From Rhizobacter sp. Root404 (GTDB lineage: Bacteria; Pseudomonadota; Gammaproteobacteria; Burkholderiales; Burkholderiaceae_C): a stretch of 64,000 nt of DNA. The stretch is from NCBI RefSeq assembly GCF_001425865.1, contig NZ_LMDS01000004.1, positions 65,515-129,514 of the forward strand, written 5' to 3'. The position numbers and the translations under genes were made by a program. Below the pieces are notes generated by a model. It made no database searches, was not told where the DNA came from, and saw only the letters and a program-made list of their open reading frames with translations. Below are positions 47,427-56,712 of this stretch, one piece after another. Within the stretch, counting starts at the first letter, position 1. Each line of letters opens with the position of its first letter.

Positions 47427-48559
47427 CACGGGACCCCGACCACGCGCTGTTCCGCGACAACGTGCGCGCGTTCGTCGACGCGGAGATCGTGCCGCACGTC
47501 AACGCGTGGGACGAGGCGGGCAGCTTCCCGCGCGAGTTGTACCGTCGCGCCGCGCAGCTCGGCCTGCTCGGCCTGGGCTACCCCGAGGCGTACGGCGGCA
47601 CGCCGGCCGGCACCTGGTTCCGCCTGATCGCGACCGAGGAGATCGCCCGCGCCGGCAGCGGCGGGCTGATGGCGAGCCTGTTCTCCCACAACATCGGGCT
47701 GCCGCCGATCCTGGCGCACGGCAGCGACGCGCTGAAGCAGCGCGTCATCCCCGGCGTGCTGGCCGGCGAGCAAATCGCCGCGCTCGCGATCACCGAGCCG
47801 TCGGGCGGCTCCGATGTCGCGCGGCTGCGCTGCACCGCGCGTCGCGACGGCGACCACTGGGTCGTCGACGGCGACAAGACCTTCATCACGTCCGGCCTGC
47901 GTGCCGACTGGATCACGCTCGCCGTGCGCACCGGCGGCAAGGGGGCCTCCGGCATCTCGCTGATCGCCGTGCCCGGCGACACGCCCGGCCTCACGCGCAC
48001 GCCGCTCGCGAAGATGGGCTGGTGGTGCAGCGACACCGCGCAGCTGCACTTCGACCGCTGCCGCGTGCCGCTCGATCACCTGATCGGTGACGAGAACGCC
48101 GGCTTCCGCATGGTCATGGAGAACTTCAACGGCGAGCGGCTGCTGATGGCCGCCGGCGCGGCAGCGTTCGCGCAGGTCTGCTTCGACGAGGCACTCGACT
48201 GGGCGCGGCAGCGCCAGACCTTCGGCGCACCGCTGGTCGAGCACCAAGTCACGCGCCACAAGCTGATGGACATGAAGATGCGCCTGGCGAGCACGCGCGC
48301 CTGGCTGCACGCGATGGTCGACCGCCTCGACACCGGCGAAACCGACGCCGACTGGATCGCCGAGCTGTGCCTGCTGAAGAACCACGCGACGCAGACGATG
48401 CAGTGGTGCGCCGACGCCGCGGTGCAGATCCTCGGCGGCATGGGCTACATGCGCGGCACCCGCAGCGAGCGCATCTACCGCGAGGTCAAGGTGATGATGA
48501 TCGGCGGCGGCGCCGAAGAGATCATGAAGGAACTGGCGGCGCGCCAGCTGGGCGTATGA
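47423..48559 (+). CDS. Acyl-CoA dehydrogenase, second in the atu-like cluster
   Basis: A 378-residue acyl-CoA dehydrogenase with ITEPSGGSDVARL and DKTFITSGLRADWI blocks and GGGAEEIM at the end of the catalytic domain. It overlaps the carboxylase stop by 4 nt and is followed by an overlapping thioesterase gene. A second dehydrogenase fits repeated oxidation of a branched or terpenoid chain. Confidence 0.87.
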   Translation: MTRDPDHALFRDNVRAFVDAEIVPHVNAWDEAGSFPRELYRRAAQLGLLGLGYPEAYGGTPAGTWFRLIATEEIARAGSGGLMASLFSHNIGLPPILAHGSDALKQRVIPGVLAGEQIAALAITEPSGGSDVARLRCTARRDGDHWVVDGDKTFITSGLRADWITLAVRTGGKGASGISLIAVPGDTPGLTRTPLAKMGWWCSDTAQLHFDRCRVPLDHLIGDENAGFRMVMENFNGERLLMAAGAAAFAQVCFDEALDWARQRQTFGAPLVEHQVTRHKLMDMKMRLASTRAWLHAMVDRLDTGETDADWIAELCLLKNHATQTMQWCADAAVQILGGMGYMRGTRSERIYREVKVMMIGGGAEEIMKELAARQLGV

Positions 48560-49029
48560 CCATCACCTCGTCGATCTTCGATCCGCCCTTCGTCGCGCAG
48601 CTGGCGCTGATGTTCGAAGAGCGCATCAGCTTCAACCGGCTGCTCGGCCTGCGCGTCACGTCGATGGAGGCGGCGGCGGTCGCCGGCGAGATCGAGATGC
48701 GGCCCGAGCTGATCGGCCACTTCACCCACCATCGCCTGCACGGCGGGGTGATCAGCGCGACGCTCGACGCGATGGCCGGTCTCGCGGTGATGGCCGCGAT
48801 CGGCGCGCGCCATCTCGACGAACCGGTCGAGGCCCGGCTGGCCCGCTTCGGCAAGCTCGGCACGATCGACCTGCGGATCGACTACCTGCGGCCCGCGATC
48901 GGCCCGCGCTTCACGGCGCGCGCCTCGGTGCTGCGGCTGGGCAGCCGACTGGCCTCGACGCGGATGGAATTCATCGACGCGAAGGGCACGCTGGTCAGCA
49001 CCGGCGCCGCCGCCTACATCGTCGCCTAG
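48556..49029 (+). CDS. Hotdog-fold thioesterase (YigI/PaaI-like)
   Basis: A 157-residue hotdog protein with [24 protein letters not shown], the helix and catalytic region of PaaI/YigI-type acyl-CoA thioesterases. It ends the atu-like cluster, perhaps releasing CoA from dead-end thioesters. Its last 4 nt overlap the end of the convergent chemoreceptor gene. Confidence 0.85.
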   Translation: MTITSSIFDPPFVAQLALMFEERISFNRLLGLRVTSMEAAAVAGEIEMRPELIGHFTHHRLHGGVISATLDAMAGLAVMAAIGARHLDEPVEARLARFGKLGTIDLRIDYLRPAIGPRFTARASVLRLGSRLASTRMEFIDAKGTLVSTGAAAYIVA

Positions 49030-50585
49030 GCGGCGACCCTGAACGCGCCGACCGCACGGGCCAGCGTCACCGCCTGCGCCTGCAGGCTCTCGGCCGCGGC
49101 GGCCGATTGCTCCACCAGCGCGGCGTTCTGCTGCGTCATCTGGTCGAGCTGTCCGACCGCGCCATTGACCTGGCCGATGCCGTCGCTCTGTTCCGACGCG
49201 GCCGACGTGATCTCGGCAATGATGTCGCTGACGCGCTGCACCGAGCCGACGATCTCCTGCATCGTCCGACCCGCATCGGTCACCAGGCGCGAGCCGCCCG
49301 CCACCTTCTCGACCGAATCGCCGATCAGGCCCTTGATCTCGCGCGCCGCCGCCGCCGAGCGCTGCGCCAGGCTGCGCACCTCGCCGGCGACGACCGCGAA
49401 GCCGCGGCCCTGCTCGCCCGCGCGCGCCGCTTCGACGGCCGCGTTCAACGCCAGGATGTTGGTCTGGAACGCGATCCCGTCGATCACGCCGATGATGTCG
49501 GCGATCTTGCGCGAGCTGGCGTTGATGCCTTCCATCGTCGTCACCACCTCGGCGACCACCGCACCGCCGCGGGCCGCCACGTCGGCCGCCGAGCGGGCCA
49601 GCTGATCGGCCTGGCGCGCCGAATCGGCCGATTGCTTGACGGTGTCGGTCAGCTGCGCCATCGACGACGCAGTCTGCTGCAGGTTCGACGCGGTCTGCTC
49701 GGTGCGCGAGCTCAGGTCCTGGTTGCCGGTGGCGATCTCGGCACTGGCGGTGCCGATGCTGTCGCTGGTGCTGCGCACCTCGCCGACGAGCACGCGCAGC
49801 GCCGCCTGCATCCGCGCGAGCGAGCGCAGCATGTCGGCGAGCTCGTCGCTGCCCTCGGTGTCGATCGGCTGGGTCAGGTCGCCGTCGGCGATCACCTGCG
49901 CGGCCTCGCTGGCGGCGCGGATCGGGCCGACGATCGACGCGGTGTTCGCCAGCGTCAGCGGCACGATCACGACGACGGCGACGCCCAGCGTCCCCGCGAA
50001 CCCGGCCAGCACGAGCAGGATGGTGCGGTCGAACCGCGCCTGGGCCGCCGCCGTCTCGGCGTTCAACGCCGTCGACACCGCATCGAGCGCGCGCTCGACG
50101 GCGGTCACGTGTTCCTTGGCCTTGCCGAGCATCTTGTCGGCCACCTTGGCGGTGTCGAACGCACCGTTCTGGATCTGCTGCAGCACCGGCTCGGAGGCCT
50201 TGGCGTAGGCGTCGAGCCGCTCCAGCGCCTGGCGCGCGTTCGCGTCGTCCTTGGTCGCCAGCAGCGTCTGGAGGCCCTTGCGCGCCGCGGCGATCGAGGC
50301 CGCCCAGGCCTCGCGCGCCTTCAAGACGGCGACGCCATCCTCGTAGTTGATGACCATGTCCTTTTCCCAGCGGCGCACGTCGCCAAGGGCCCCGCGCAGG
50401 TCGCCGACGAGCCGCTGCTGCGTGACCGCCTGCGCGACCAGATCGCGGTTCAGCGCCTTCAAGTGCGCCCCACCGGCCAGCACGACGGCGCCGACGAGCA
50501 GGAACAGACCCAGCCCGAGGCCGACCGCACTGCGCATGCGGGTCTTGATCGTCAGGCGGCGCAACCAGGTACGCAGAGAATTCAT
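49026..50585 (-). CDS. Methyl-accepting chemotaxis protein
   Basis: A 519-residue chemoreceptor. Two membrane helices (about 17-39 and 188-212) flank a 150-residue helical periplasmic domain of the four-helix-bundle kind. A HAMP domain (about 213-265) and a long signalling domain follow, with the hairpin tip [37 protein letters not shown] sequence. The C-terminus lacks a CheR-tethering pentapeptide. The start at 50585 is preferred to an upstream codon. A sigma-28-like promoter lies upstream at 50640-50666. Confidence 0.93.
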   Translation of the reverse strand: MNSLRTWLRRLTIKTRMRSAVGLGLGLFLLVGAVVLAGGAHLKALNRDLVAQAVTQQRLVGDLRGALGDVRRWEKDMVINYEDGVAVLKAREAWAASIAAARKGLQTLLATKDDANARQALERLDAYAKASEPVLQQIQNGAFDTAKVADKMLGKAKEHVTAVERALDAVSTALNAETAAAQARFDRTILLVLAGFAGTLGVAVVVIVPLTLANTASIVGPIRAASEAAQVIADGDLTQPIDTEGSDELADMLRSLARMQAALRVLVGEVRSTSDSIGTASAEIATGNQDLSSRTEQTASNLQQTASSMAQLTDTVKQSADSARQADQLARSAADVAARGGAVVAEVVTTMEGINASSRKIADIIGVIDGIAFQTNILALNAAVEAARAGEQGRGFAVVAGEVRSLAQRSAAAAREIKGLIGDSVEKVAGGSRLVTDAGRTMQEIVGSVQRVSDIIAEITSAASEQSDGIGQVNGAVGQLDQMTQQNAALVEQSAAAAESLQAQAVTLARAVGAFRVAA

Positions 50586-50639
50586 TCGAGGCTTCCAGGA
50601 CGGTTGACGAGGCCGCGCCGCTGCGGCGCGCCTCATGTC

Positions 50640-50666
50640 CTATCGGCAGCCTTCGGCTTGTCCTGA
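50640..50666 (-). promoter_or_regulatory. Sigma-28 (FliA)-type promoter candidate of the chemoreceptor gene
   Basis: On the minus strand GCCGATAG (50647-50640) matches the FliA -10 consensus GCCGATAA in seven of eight bases. TCAGGACA (50666-50659) lies upstream with the standard 11-nt spacer but matches the -35 only partly. Transcription would start near 50632, about 48 nt before the start codon. Confidence 0.6.
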
Positions 50667-50706
50667 GCCGCAATTATCGAAAATGTGACGGAAGGCCGAC
50701 TGCGCC

Positions 50707-51885
50707 TCACTGCGGCTTGAAGTACTCCGACATCACCTTCCAGCGCGCATCCTGCAGCTGCGACAGGCGCGACACGTCGCTGCCGAGCCGCTTGGTCGCG
50801 GTGAACGTCGCCGGCGCGCTGCCGAACATGTCGCTCGCGAAGCTGGTGCTGTCCATCGCCTTGATGAAGCTGTCGGTGTTCAGCCCGGCGCCGGCCTTGG
50901 CCGCGGCGACCGCGAACGCGTCGATCGCGTTGTAGCCGTAGACCGAGAACACGGTCGGGTCCTCGCTGAACTTGGTCTTGTACTTCGCGGCCCAGAAGCT
51001 GATCGCCTTCGAGGCGTCGTCCAGGTAGGGGTTCTGCACCGTCATCGTCGCGTACAGGCCGTCCATCGCCTTGCCGCCGAGCTTGTGGATCAGGTCGGTG
51101 TAGGCGGCGCTGGAGCCGAGGAAGGTCGGGCTGAAGCCGGTCTTGCGGCTCTCGGCGATCGCCCCGATCGTCTCGCGGATGATGGTGCCGAGCACGACGA
51201 AATCGCAACCCGCCGCCTTCATGCGCGCCACCTGGGACGAGAAATCGGTCGCGCCGCGCTTGAAGCTGGTCTTCTCGACGAAGTCCATGCCCATGGTCTT
51301 GAGGCCCGCCTCGCCACCGCGCACGACCTCGAGGCCGAACTCGTCGTCCTGGTACATCGTGCAGACTTTCTTGGCGCCCTTCTCCTTCACGAGCCTGGGC
51401 ACGGCGCCACGCATCTGGTCGTAGTAGGTCGCCGCGAACGAATACTTGAGGCGGTTGAACGGCTCGTACATCTCGCGCGCCGCGGTCACCGGAAAGAAGT
51501 TGATCACGTTCTTCTCGAACTGCACCGGCATCGCCGCGTTGTTCTGCGCCGTGCCGATGTGGCCCACCATGATGAAGATCTTGTCCTGGTTGACCAGCTT
51601 CTGCGCCGCCAGCACCGCCTTCTTCGGGTCGTAGGCCGAGTCCTCGACGATCAGCTTGATCTTGCGGCCGTTGATGCCGCCCTGTTCGTTGATCTCGTCG
51701 ACGCGCAGCAGCATGCCGTTGCGCACCTGCTTGCCGAAGCCGGCGATCGGGCCGGACAGGTCCTGGATCGACCCGACGACGATCTCGTCCTTGCTCACGC
51801 CTTGCGGCGGGGCCTTGGACTGCGCAAAGGCAGCGCTCGTCGCCAGCGCCAGTGCCGCGGCGGTGAATGTGAGAACGGTCTTCAT
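50707..51885 (-). CDS. livK: Branched-chain-type ABC transporter substrate-binding protein
   Basis: A 392-residue periplasmic binding protein. The signal peptide ends near SAAFAQS, followed by IVVGSIQDLSGPIAGFGKQ and the ligand-binding lobes of the Leu/Ile/Val family. It is the last gene of the livHMGF-ligase-livK run, 38 nt after the acyl-CoA ligase, with a CAAGGAGACAG ribosome site. The ligase neighbour suggests that an organic acid rather than an amino acid is bound. Confidence 0.9.
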   Translation of the reverse strand: MKTVLTFTAAALALATSAAFAQSKAPPQGVSKDEIVVGSIQDLSGPIAGFGKQVRNGMLLRVDEINEQGGINGRKIKLIVEDSAYDPKKAVLAAQKLVNQDKIFIMVGHIGTAQNNAAMPVQFEKNVINFFPVTAAREMYEPFNRLKYSFAATYYDQMRGAVPRLVKEKGAKKVCTMYQDDEFGLEVVRGGEAGLKTMGMDFVEKTSFKRGATDFSSQVARMKAAGCDFVVLGTIIRETIGAIAESRKTGFSPTFLGSSAAYTDLIHKLGGKAMDGLYATMTVQNPYLDDASKAISFWAAKYKTKFSEDPTVFSVYGYNAIDAFAVAAAKAGAGLNTDSFIKAMDSTSFASDMFGSAPATFTATKRLGSDVSRLSQLQDARWKVMSEYFKPQ

Positions 51886-51923
51886 CGTCTGTCTCCTTGG
51901 GTGATGAATGAGTGACTTCGGCG

Positions 51924-53780
51924 TCAGCCGTACATCGCGTCGATGCGGGCCGCGTACTTCTTCTCGACGAGCTTGCGCTTCAACTTCATCGTCGGCGTCA
52001 GCTCGTCGTCTTCGGCGCTCAGCTGCGTGTCGAGCAGCCAGAACTTCTTGATCTGTTCGACCCGCGCGAACTTCTTGTTGACCCGCTCGACCTCGCCCTG
52101 GATCAACGCCTGCACCTCTGCGCTCAGCGTCAGGCTGGTGTAGTTGCTGAACGGGATGTCGCGGTCCTGCGCGTACTTCTCGACGTTCTCCTGGTCGATC
52201 ATCACGATCACGGTCAGGTACGGCCGCTTGTCGCCGACCACCACCGCGTCGGTGATGTAGGGCGAGAACTTCAGGTCGTTCTCGAGCTCGCTCGGCGTGA
52301 TGTTCTTGCCGCCGGCGGTGATGATGATGTCCTTCATCCGGTCGGTGATGCGGAAGTAGCCGTCGGCGTCGACCAGGCCGACGTCGCCGGTGTGCAGCCA
52401 GCCGTCGGCATCGATCGTCTCGGCCGTCTTGTCCGGCAGGTTCAGGTAGCCCATGAACACGTTCGGGCCGCGCACCAGCAACTCGCCAGTGGCCGGGTCG
52501 AGCCTGACCTCGTTGAACGGGCAGGCCGGGCCGATCATGCCGGGCTTGATCCGGTCGGCGGGGGTGTAGGTCGAGGCGCCGCAGGTCTCGGTCATGCCCC
52601 AGACCTCGACCATCGGCACGCCGAGCGCGAGGTACCACTTGACCAGGTCGGGCGAGATCGGCGCCGCGCCGGTCACGCAGAAGCGGGCGCGGTGGATGCC
52701 GATCAGCTTGCGCACGTTGTTCAGCGCGAGCACGCGCGCCAGCGCGAACTGCAGCTTCAGCGCCGCGCCAACCGGTTCGCCGGCGAGCACGCGGTCGGCG
52801 ATGCGCTGGCCGACCCCGATGCTCCATGCGTATGCGAGCTGCTGCACCCGGCCCGACTCGCGCAGCGCGATCATCACGCCGCTGTAGAACTTCTCCCATA
52901 TCCGCGGCACTGCGGTGAAGACGGTCGGCGCGATCTCGCGCACGTTCTCGGGCACCGTCTCCGGGTTCTCGACGAAGTTCAGCTTCGAGCCGGTGTAGAG
53001 CGCGAAGTATTCGCCACCCATGCGCTCGGCGATGTGGCACAGCGGCAGGAAGCACATGCGCTCGTCCGACTCGTCCTGCGCGACGATGCGGTTGTAGCCG
53101 CGCGCGGTGTACACGAGGCCGCGGTGCGAATGCATCGCGCCCTTGGGCTTGCCGGTCGTGCCGGAGGTGTAGACCAGGATCGCCAGGTCCTCGGGGCGGC
53201 ACGCGGCAACCCGCGCATCGAGCTCGCCCGGGTGCGCCTGCGCATGCGCGCGGCCGAGCGCACGCAATGCGGCCAGGTCGATCACGTCGGGGTCGGCGAA
53301 TTCGCGCAGGCCCTTCGGGTCGAACACGACGATCTTGCGCAGCAATGGCAGGCGCGCGCGCACCTCGAGCGCCTTGTCGAGCTGCTCTTCGTCCTCGACG
53401 AACAGCACGCGGGTGCGCGAGTCCTCGCACAGGTAGTGCACCTGCGGCGCCGCGTCGGTCGGGTAGATGCCGTTCGAGACGCCGCCGCAGCTCAGCACCG
53501 CGAGGTCGGCGAGCACCCATTCGACGACGGTGTTCGAGGCGATCGAGGCACAGTCGCCGGCATCGAAGCCGAGTGCCAGCAGGCCGTTGCCGATCTCGCG
53601 CACCGCCTGCGCGGTCTGGTCCCAGGTCCACTCGCGCCAGATGCCGAGCTTCTTCTGGCGCATGAACACGCGCCCGGCCCGCTGCGCGGCGGCGTTCCAG
53701 AACATCGCGGACAGCGTGTCGCCCTCGACGACCACATCCTCGCGTGGCTTCAGGTGGCTCAGGTCCCAGAGGTTGCTCAT
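51924..53780 (-). CDS. Long-chain-type acyl-CoA ligase inside the liv operon
   Basis: A 618-residue AMP-forming ligase of the FadD/ACSL branch. VYTSGTTGKPKGAM is the ATP motif, VWGMTETCG the adenylate motif and DADGYFRITDRMKDIIITAGGKNI-type sequence the hinge. It lies between livF and livK and probably activates the imported acid. ATG at 53780 is used; a TTG four codons upstream would overlap livF. No strong ribosome site is seen for either. Confidence 0.9.
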   Translation of the reverse strand: MSNLWDLSHLKPREDVVVEGDTLSAMFWNAAAQRAGRVFMRQKKLGIWREWTWDQTAQAVREIGNGLLALGFDAGDCASIASNTVVEWVLADLAVLSCGGVSNGIYPTDAAPQVHYLCEDSRTRVLFVEDEEQLDKALEVRARLPLLRKIVVFDPKGLREFADPDVIDLAALRALGRAHAQAHPGELDARVAACRPEDLAILVYTSGTTGKPKGAMHSHRGLVYTARGYNRIVAQDESDERMCFLPLCHIAERMGGEYFALYTGSKLNFVENPETVPENVREIAPTVFTAVPRIWEKFYSGVMIALRESGRVQQLAYAWSIGVGQRIADRVLAGEPVGAALKLQFALARVLALNNVRKLIGIHRARFCVTGAAPISPDLVKWYLALGVPMVEVWGMTETCGASTYTPADRIKPGMIGPACPFNEVRLDPATGELLVRGPNVFMGYLNLPDKTAETIDADGWLHTGDVGLVDADGYFRITDRMKDIIITAGGKNITPSELENDLKFSPYITDAVVVGDKRPYLTVIVMIDQENVEKYAQDRDIPFSNYTSLTLSAEVQALIQGEVERVNKKFARVEQIKKFWLLDTQLSAEDDELTPTMKLKRKLVEKKYAARIDAMYG

Positions 53781-53788
53781 GTCGTCGA

Positions 53789-54568
53789 TCAACGCCAGGT
53801 TTTCTTCTTCTTCCAGCGCCGCTCGCCGCGCACGCCGGATTCCTTCATGCCAAGGTAGAACTCCTTGATGTCGTCCTTCTCGCGCAGCTTGTCGCAGCTG
53901 TCCTCCATCACGATGCGGCCGTTCTCGAGCACGTAGCCGAAGTCGGCCACGTTGAGTGCCATGTTCGCGTTCTGCTCGACCAGCAGGATCGTCGTGCCGC
54001 GCTCGCGGTTGATGCGGATCACGATTTCGAAGATCTCGCGCGTGAGCCGCGGCGACAGGCCAAGGCTGGGCTCGTCGAGCAGGATCAGCTCGGGCGCCGC
54101 CATCAGCGCGCGCGAGATCGCGAGCATCTGCTGCTGGCCGCCGGAGAGCAGTCCGGCGTCCTGCCCGGCCCGCTCGCGCAGGATCGGGAAGTAGCCGTAG
54201 ACAACCTCGAGGTCGCGCGCGACGCCGTCGCGATCGCGCCGGGTGTAGGCGCCCATCATCAGGTTGTCGTGGATCGACAGCAGCGGGAATACCTCGCGGC
54301 CCTCGGGCACGTGCGACAGGCCGCGCTGCACGATGAGCGCCGGGTCGCGCGCGGTGATGTCCTCGCCCTTGAACGCGATGCTGCCCTTGCGCGGGTCGAT
54401 GATGCCGGAGATGGTCTTCAGGATCGTCGACTTGCCGGCGCCGTTCGAGCCGAGCACGGTCGCGATCTGGCCGGGCCGGACCTGCAGGCTGACCCCGCGA
54501 ATCGCGCGGATCGGCCCATAGGCGCTCTCGACGTTCAGCAGCTTCAGGATCGGCTCGTCGGCGCTCAT
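53789..54568 (-). CDS. livF: Branched-chain-type ABC transporter ATP-binding protein LivF
   Basis: A 259-residue ATPase with Walker A GSNGAGKST, signature LSGGQQQ, Walker B ILLDEPSLGL and the LivF-typical GRGLSHVPEGREVFP-like block. The C-terminus is extended by a basic RRWKKKKTWR tail. It overlaps the livG stop by 4 nt. Confidence 0.94.
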   Translation of the reverse strand: MSADEPILKLLNVESAYGPIRAIRGVSLQVRPGQIATVLGSNGAGKSTILKTISGIIDPRKGSIAFKGEDITARDPALIVQRGLSHVPEGREVFPLLSIHDNLMMGAYTRRDRDGVARDLEVVYGYFPILRERAGQDAGLLSGGQQQMLAISRALMAAPELILLDEPSLGLSPRLTREIFEIVIRINRERGTTILLVEQNANMALNVADFGYVLENGRIVMEDSCDKLREKDDIKEFYLGMKESGVRGERRWKKKKTWR

Positions 54569-55368
54569 GCGGTCACCTTCCTGCGCAAGCTCGCCATGTC
54601 GTCGACCGACCCGAGGTAGGCCTCGATCACGCCAGGGTGCCGCTGCACCTCGGCCGGCGTGCCGAGCGCCAGCACCTCGCCCTGGTTCATCGCCAGCACG
54701 CGGTCCGAGACCTTGGAGACCAGCGCCATGTCGTGCTCGACCATCAACACCGTGATGCCGAGCTCGTTGCGGATGTCGTCGATCCAGAACGCCATGTCGT
54801 CGGTCTCCTCGACGTTCAGGCCCGAGGACGGTTCGTCCAGCAGCAGCAATTTCGGCTCGGTGCACAACGCCCGCGCCAGCTCGACGACCTTGCGAACGCC
54901 GTACGGCAGCCCGGCGACCAGCGACTCGCGGTGGTGCTGCAGATCGAGCAGGTCGATCACCTGCTCCACCTTCTCGCGCGCGGCGATCTCGGCCGCGCGC
55001 GTCCTGCGCGTGAACAGCAGCTCGCTCCACAGGCCGGTCTGGCGGTGCGTGTGGCGGCCGATCAGCAGGTTCTGCAGCACGCTCGCGTGCTCGAACAGCT
55101 CGATGTTCTGGAAGGTGCGCGCGATGCCGAGCCTGGCGATGTCGTGCGGCGCCTTCTCGGCCAGCGGCTGGCCTTCGAAGACGAGCGAACCGGTGGTCGG
55201 CGTGTACAGCCGCGAGATCAGGTTGAACACCGTCGTCTTGCCGGCGCCGTTCGGCCCGATCAGCGTGAACACCTCGCCACGCCGGACGTCGAAGCTGACC
55301 TTGCTGACCGCGAGCACGCCGCCGAAGCGCACGCTCAGGTCTTTCGCCGAGAGCAGCACGTCGCTCAT
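54565..55368 (-). CDS. livG: Branched-chain-type ABC transporter ATP-binding protein LivG
   Basis: A 267-residue ATPase. Walker A is GPNGAGKTT, the Q-loop region ARTFQNIELF is LivG-like, the signature is replaced by LPYGVRKVVELARAL as usual in LivG, and Walker B is LLLLDEPSSGL. It overlaps livM by 4 nt and livF by 4 nt. Confidence 0.94.
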   Translation of the reverse strand: MSDVLLSAKDLSVRFGGVLAVSKVSFDVRRGEVFTLIGPNGAGKTTVFNLISRLYTPTTGSLVFEGQPLAEKAPHDIARLGIARTFQNIELFEHASVLQNLLIGRHTHRQTGLWSELLFTRRTRAAEIAAREKVEQVIDLLDLQHHRESLVAGLPYGVRKVVELARALCTEPKLLLLDEPSSGLNVEETDDMAFWIDDIRNELGITVLMVEHDMALVSKVSDRVLAMNQGEVLALGTPAEVQRHPGVIEAYLGSVDDMASLRRKVTA

Positions 55369-56441
55369 TTGAGCCGGTCCGACTTGAGGTAGCTCTTCTG
55401 CCGCTGGAACATGCCCTTGCGGTAGAACGGAAAGATCTGCAGGTAGGTCCGCATCTTCAGCCAGCGCCCGTACAGCCCAAGCGGCTCGAACAGCACGAAC
55501 GCGATCAGCACGAGCCCGTAGACCAGCCATTGCAGCCCCGGCGCCTGGCTGATCGTCGCGGGCAGCCAGTCCTTCGACAGGTTGATCACCTGCGGCATCG
55601 TGATCAGGAAGATCGCGCCGAGGAACGCGCCGTGGATCGAGCCGATGCCGCCGATCACGATCATCAGCACCAGGTCGACCGACTGCAGGATGTTGAACTG
55701 GTCCGGCGAGATGAACTGCAGCTTGTGTGCGTACAGCGCGCCGCCGATGCCGGCCAGCGCGGCGGAGATCGCGAACGACAGCGTCTTGTAGCGCGCGAGG
55801 TGGATGCCCATGCTCTGCGCCGACACTTCCGAGTCGCGGATCGCGACGAACGCACGGCCGGTCGGCGAACGCAGCAGGTTCAGCACCGCCAGCGTTGCGA
55901 GCACCGTGATGACCAGGCAGGCGAAGTAGAACGACTCGTCGGTGTCGAGCACCAGCCCGAACACGTCGGGCGCCTTGATGTGGACGCCGGCGTTGCCGCC
56001 CGTCACGCGCTCCCAGCGCGCGAACACCTCTTCGACGATGAACCCGAACGCGAGCGTCGCGATCGCGAGGTAGATCCCCTTCACGCGCAGCGCCGGCAGC
56101 CCTACCACCATGCCCACTGCCGCCGAGATCAATCCCGCAATCGCGAGCGCGATCGGCGCCGGCACGCCTGCGTTCGTGAGCGCCGCCTGGGTGTACGCGC
56201 CGACGCCGAGGAATGCGGCGTGGCCGAGAGAGAACAGGCCCGTGAAGCCCGAGAGCAGCATCAATCCCAAGCCGACGACCGAGTAGATCAGCACGAAGGT
56301 CAGCTGGGCCAGCCAGTATTCCGAGAACACCCAGGGTGCGGCGAGCATCGTCAGCATCAGTGCCGAGTACCAGAAGACATGGCCGCCGTGCTTGGCGAGC
56401 TTGATGTCCTGCGCGTAGTCGGTCTTGAAGATGAAACGCAT
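55365..56441 (-). CDS. livM: Branched-chain-type ABC transporter permease LivM
   Basis: A 358-residue permease with 8-10 hydrophobic segments and the LSGFTGLFSLGHAAFLGVGAY block typical of LivM. The start at 56441 (MRFIFKTDYAQDIKL) is used because upstream residues come from the palindromic intergenic element. It is separated from livH by 271 nt. Confidence 0.92.
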   Translation of the reverse strand: MRFIFKTDYAQDIKLAKHGGHVFWYSALMLTMLAAPWVFSEYWLAQLTFVLIYSVVGLGLMLLSGFTGLFSLGHAAFLGVGAYTQAALTNAGVPAPIALAIAGLISAAVGMVVGLPALRVKGIYLAIATLAFGFIVEEVFARWERVTGGNAGVHIKAPDVFGLVLDTDESFYFACLVITVLATLAVLNLLRSPTGRAFVAIRDSEVSAQSMGIHLARYKTLSFAISAALAGIGGALYAHKLQFISPDQFNILQSVDLVLMIVIGGIGSIHGAFLGAIFLITMPQVINLSKDWLPATISQAPGLQWLVYGLVLIAFVLFEPLGLYGRWLKMRTYLQIFPFYRKGMFQRQKSYLKSDRLK

Positions 56442-56536
56442 GATCAACTGTCCAGAGCGGCAAAGGCGCGCCCGGGTGGGCTGCGCCATTGCTGCAACCG
56501 TCGGAGCGGTTCGGTGGAGAAGCTCAGGTGGTGGTT

Positions 56537-56684
56537 GTCGCGGCAGGCGGCACCCGGCAGGGGCGATTTGGGTGGCGGTGAGGAGCACAGCTTCGGGGCC
56601 GGCGCGCGCAGCGCGCTTGGTGGACTGACTTCGTCGCGGCGACCGCCACCGAATGAGCCCCTGCCGGGTGCCGCCTGCCGCGAC
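56537..56684. repeat. Large palindromic element between livH and livM
   Basis: A perfect 28-bp inverted repeat (56537-56564 and 56657-56684) encloses a second 9-bp pair (GGTGGCGGT at 56571-56579, ACCGCCACC at 56642-56650) and a 62-nt centre with a further GCGCGC self-complementary segment. The whole 148-nt unit can fold into a long hairpin. It has no open frame of its own. Its form suggests a dispersed REP- or MITE-like repeat; only one copy is in this window. Confidence 0.75.
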
Positions 56685-56712
56685 GCGCTGCCACCGAAAG
56701 CCAGCCGCCCCA

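Noticed and set aside
40987..49029. Interpretation as a leucine/isovalerate (liu) cluster
   Set aside because: No isovaleryl-CoA dehydrogenase signature or HMG-CoA lyase is present; gene order matches atuBCDEF. The substrate remains open.
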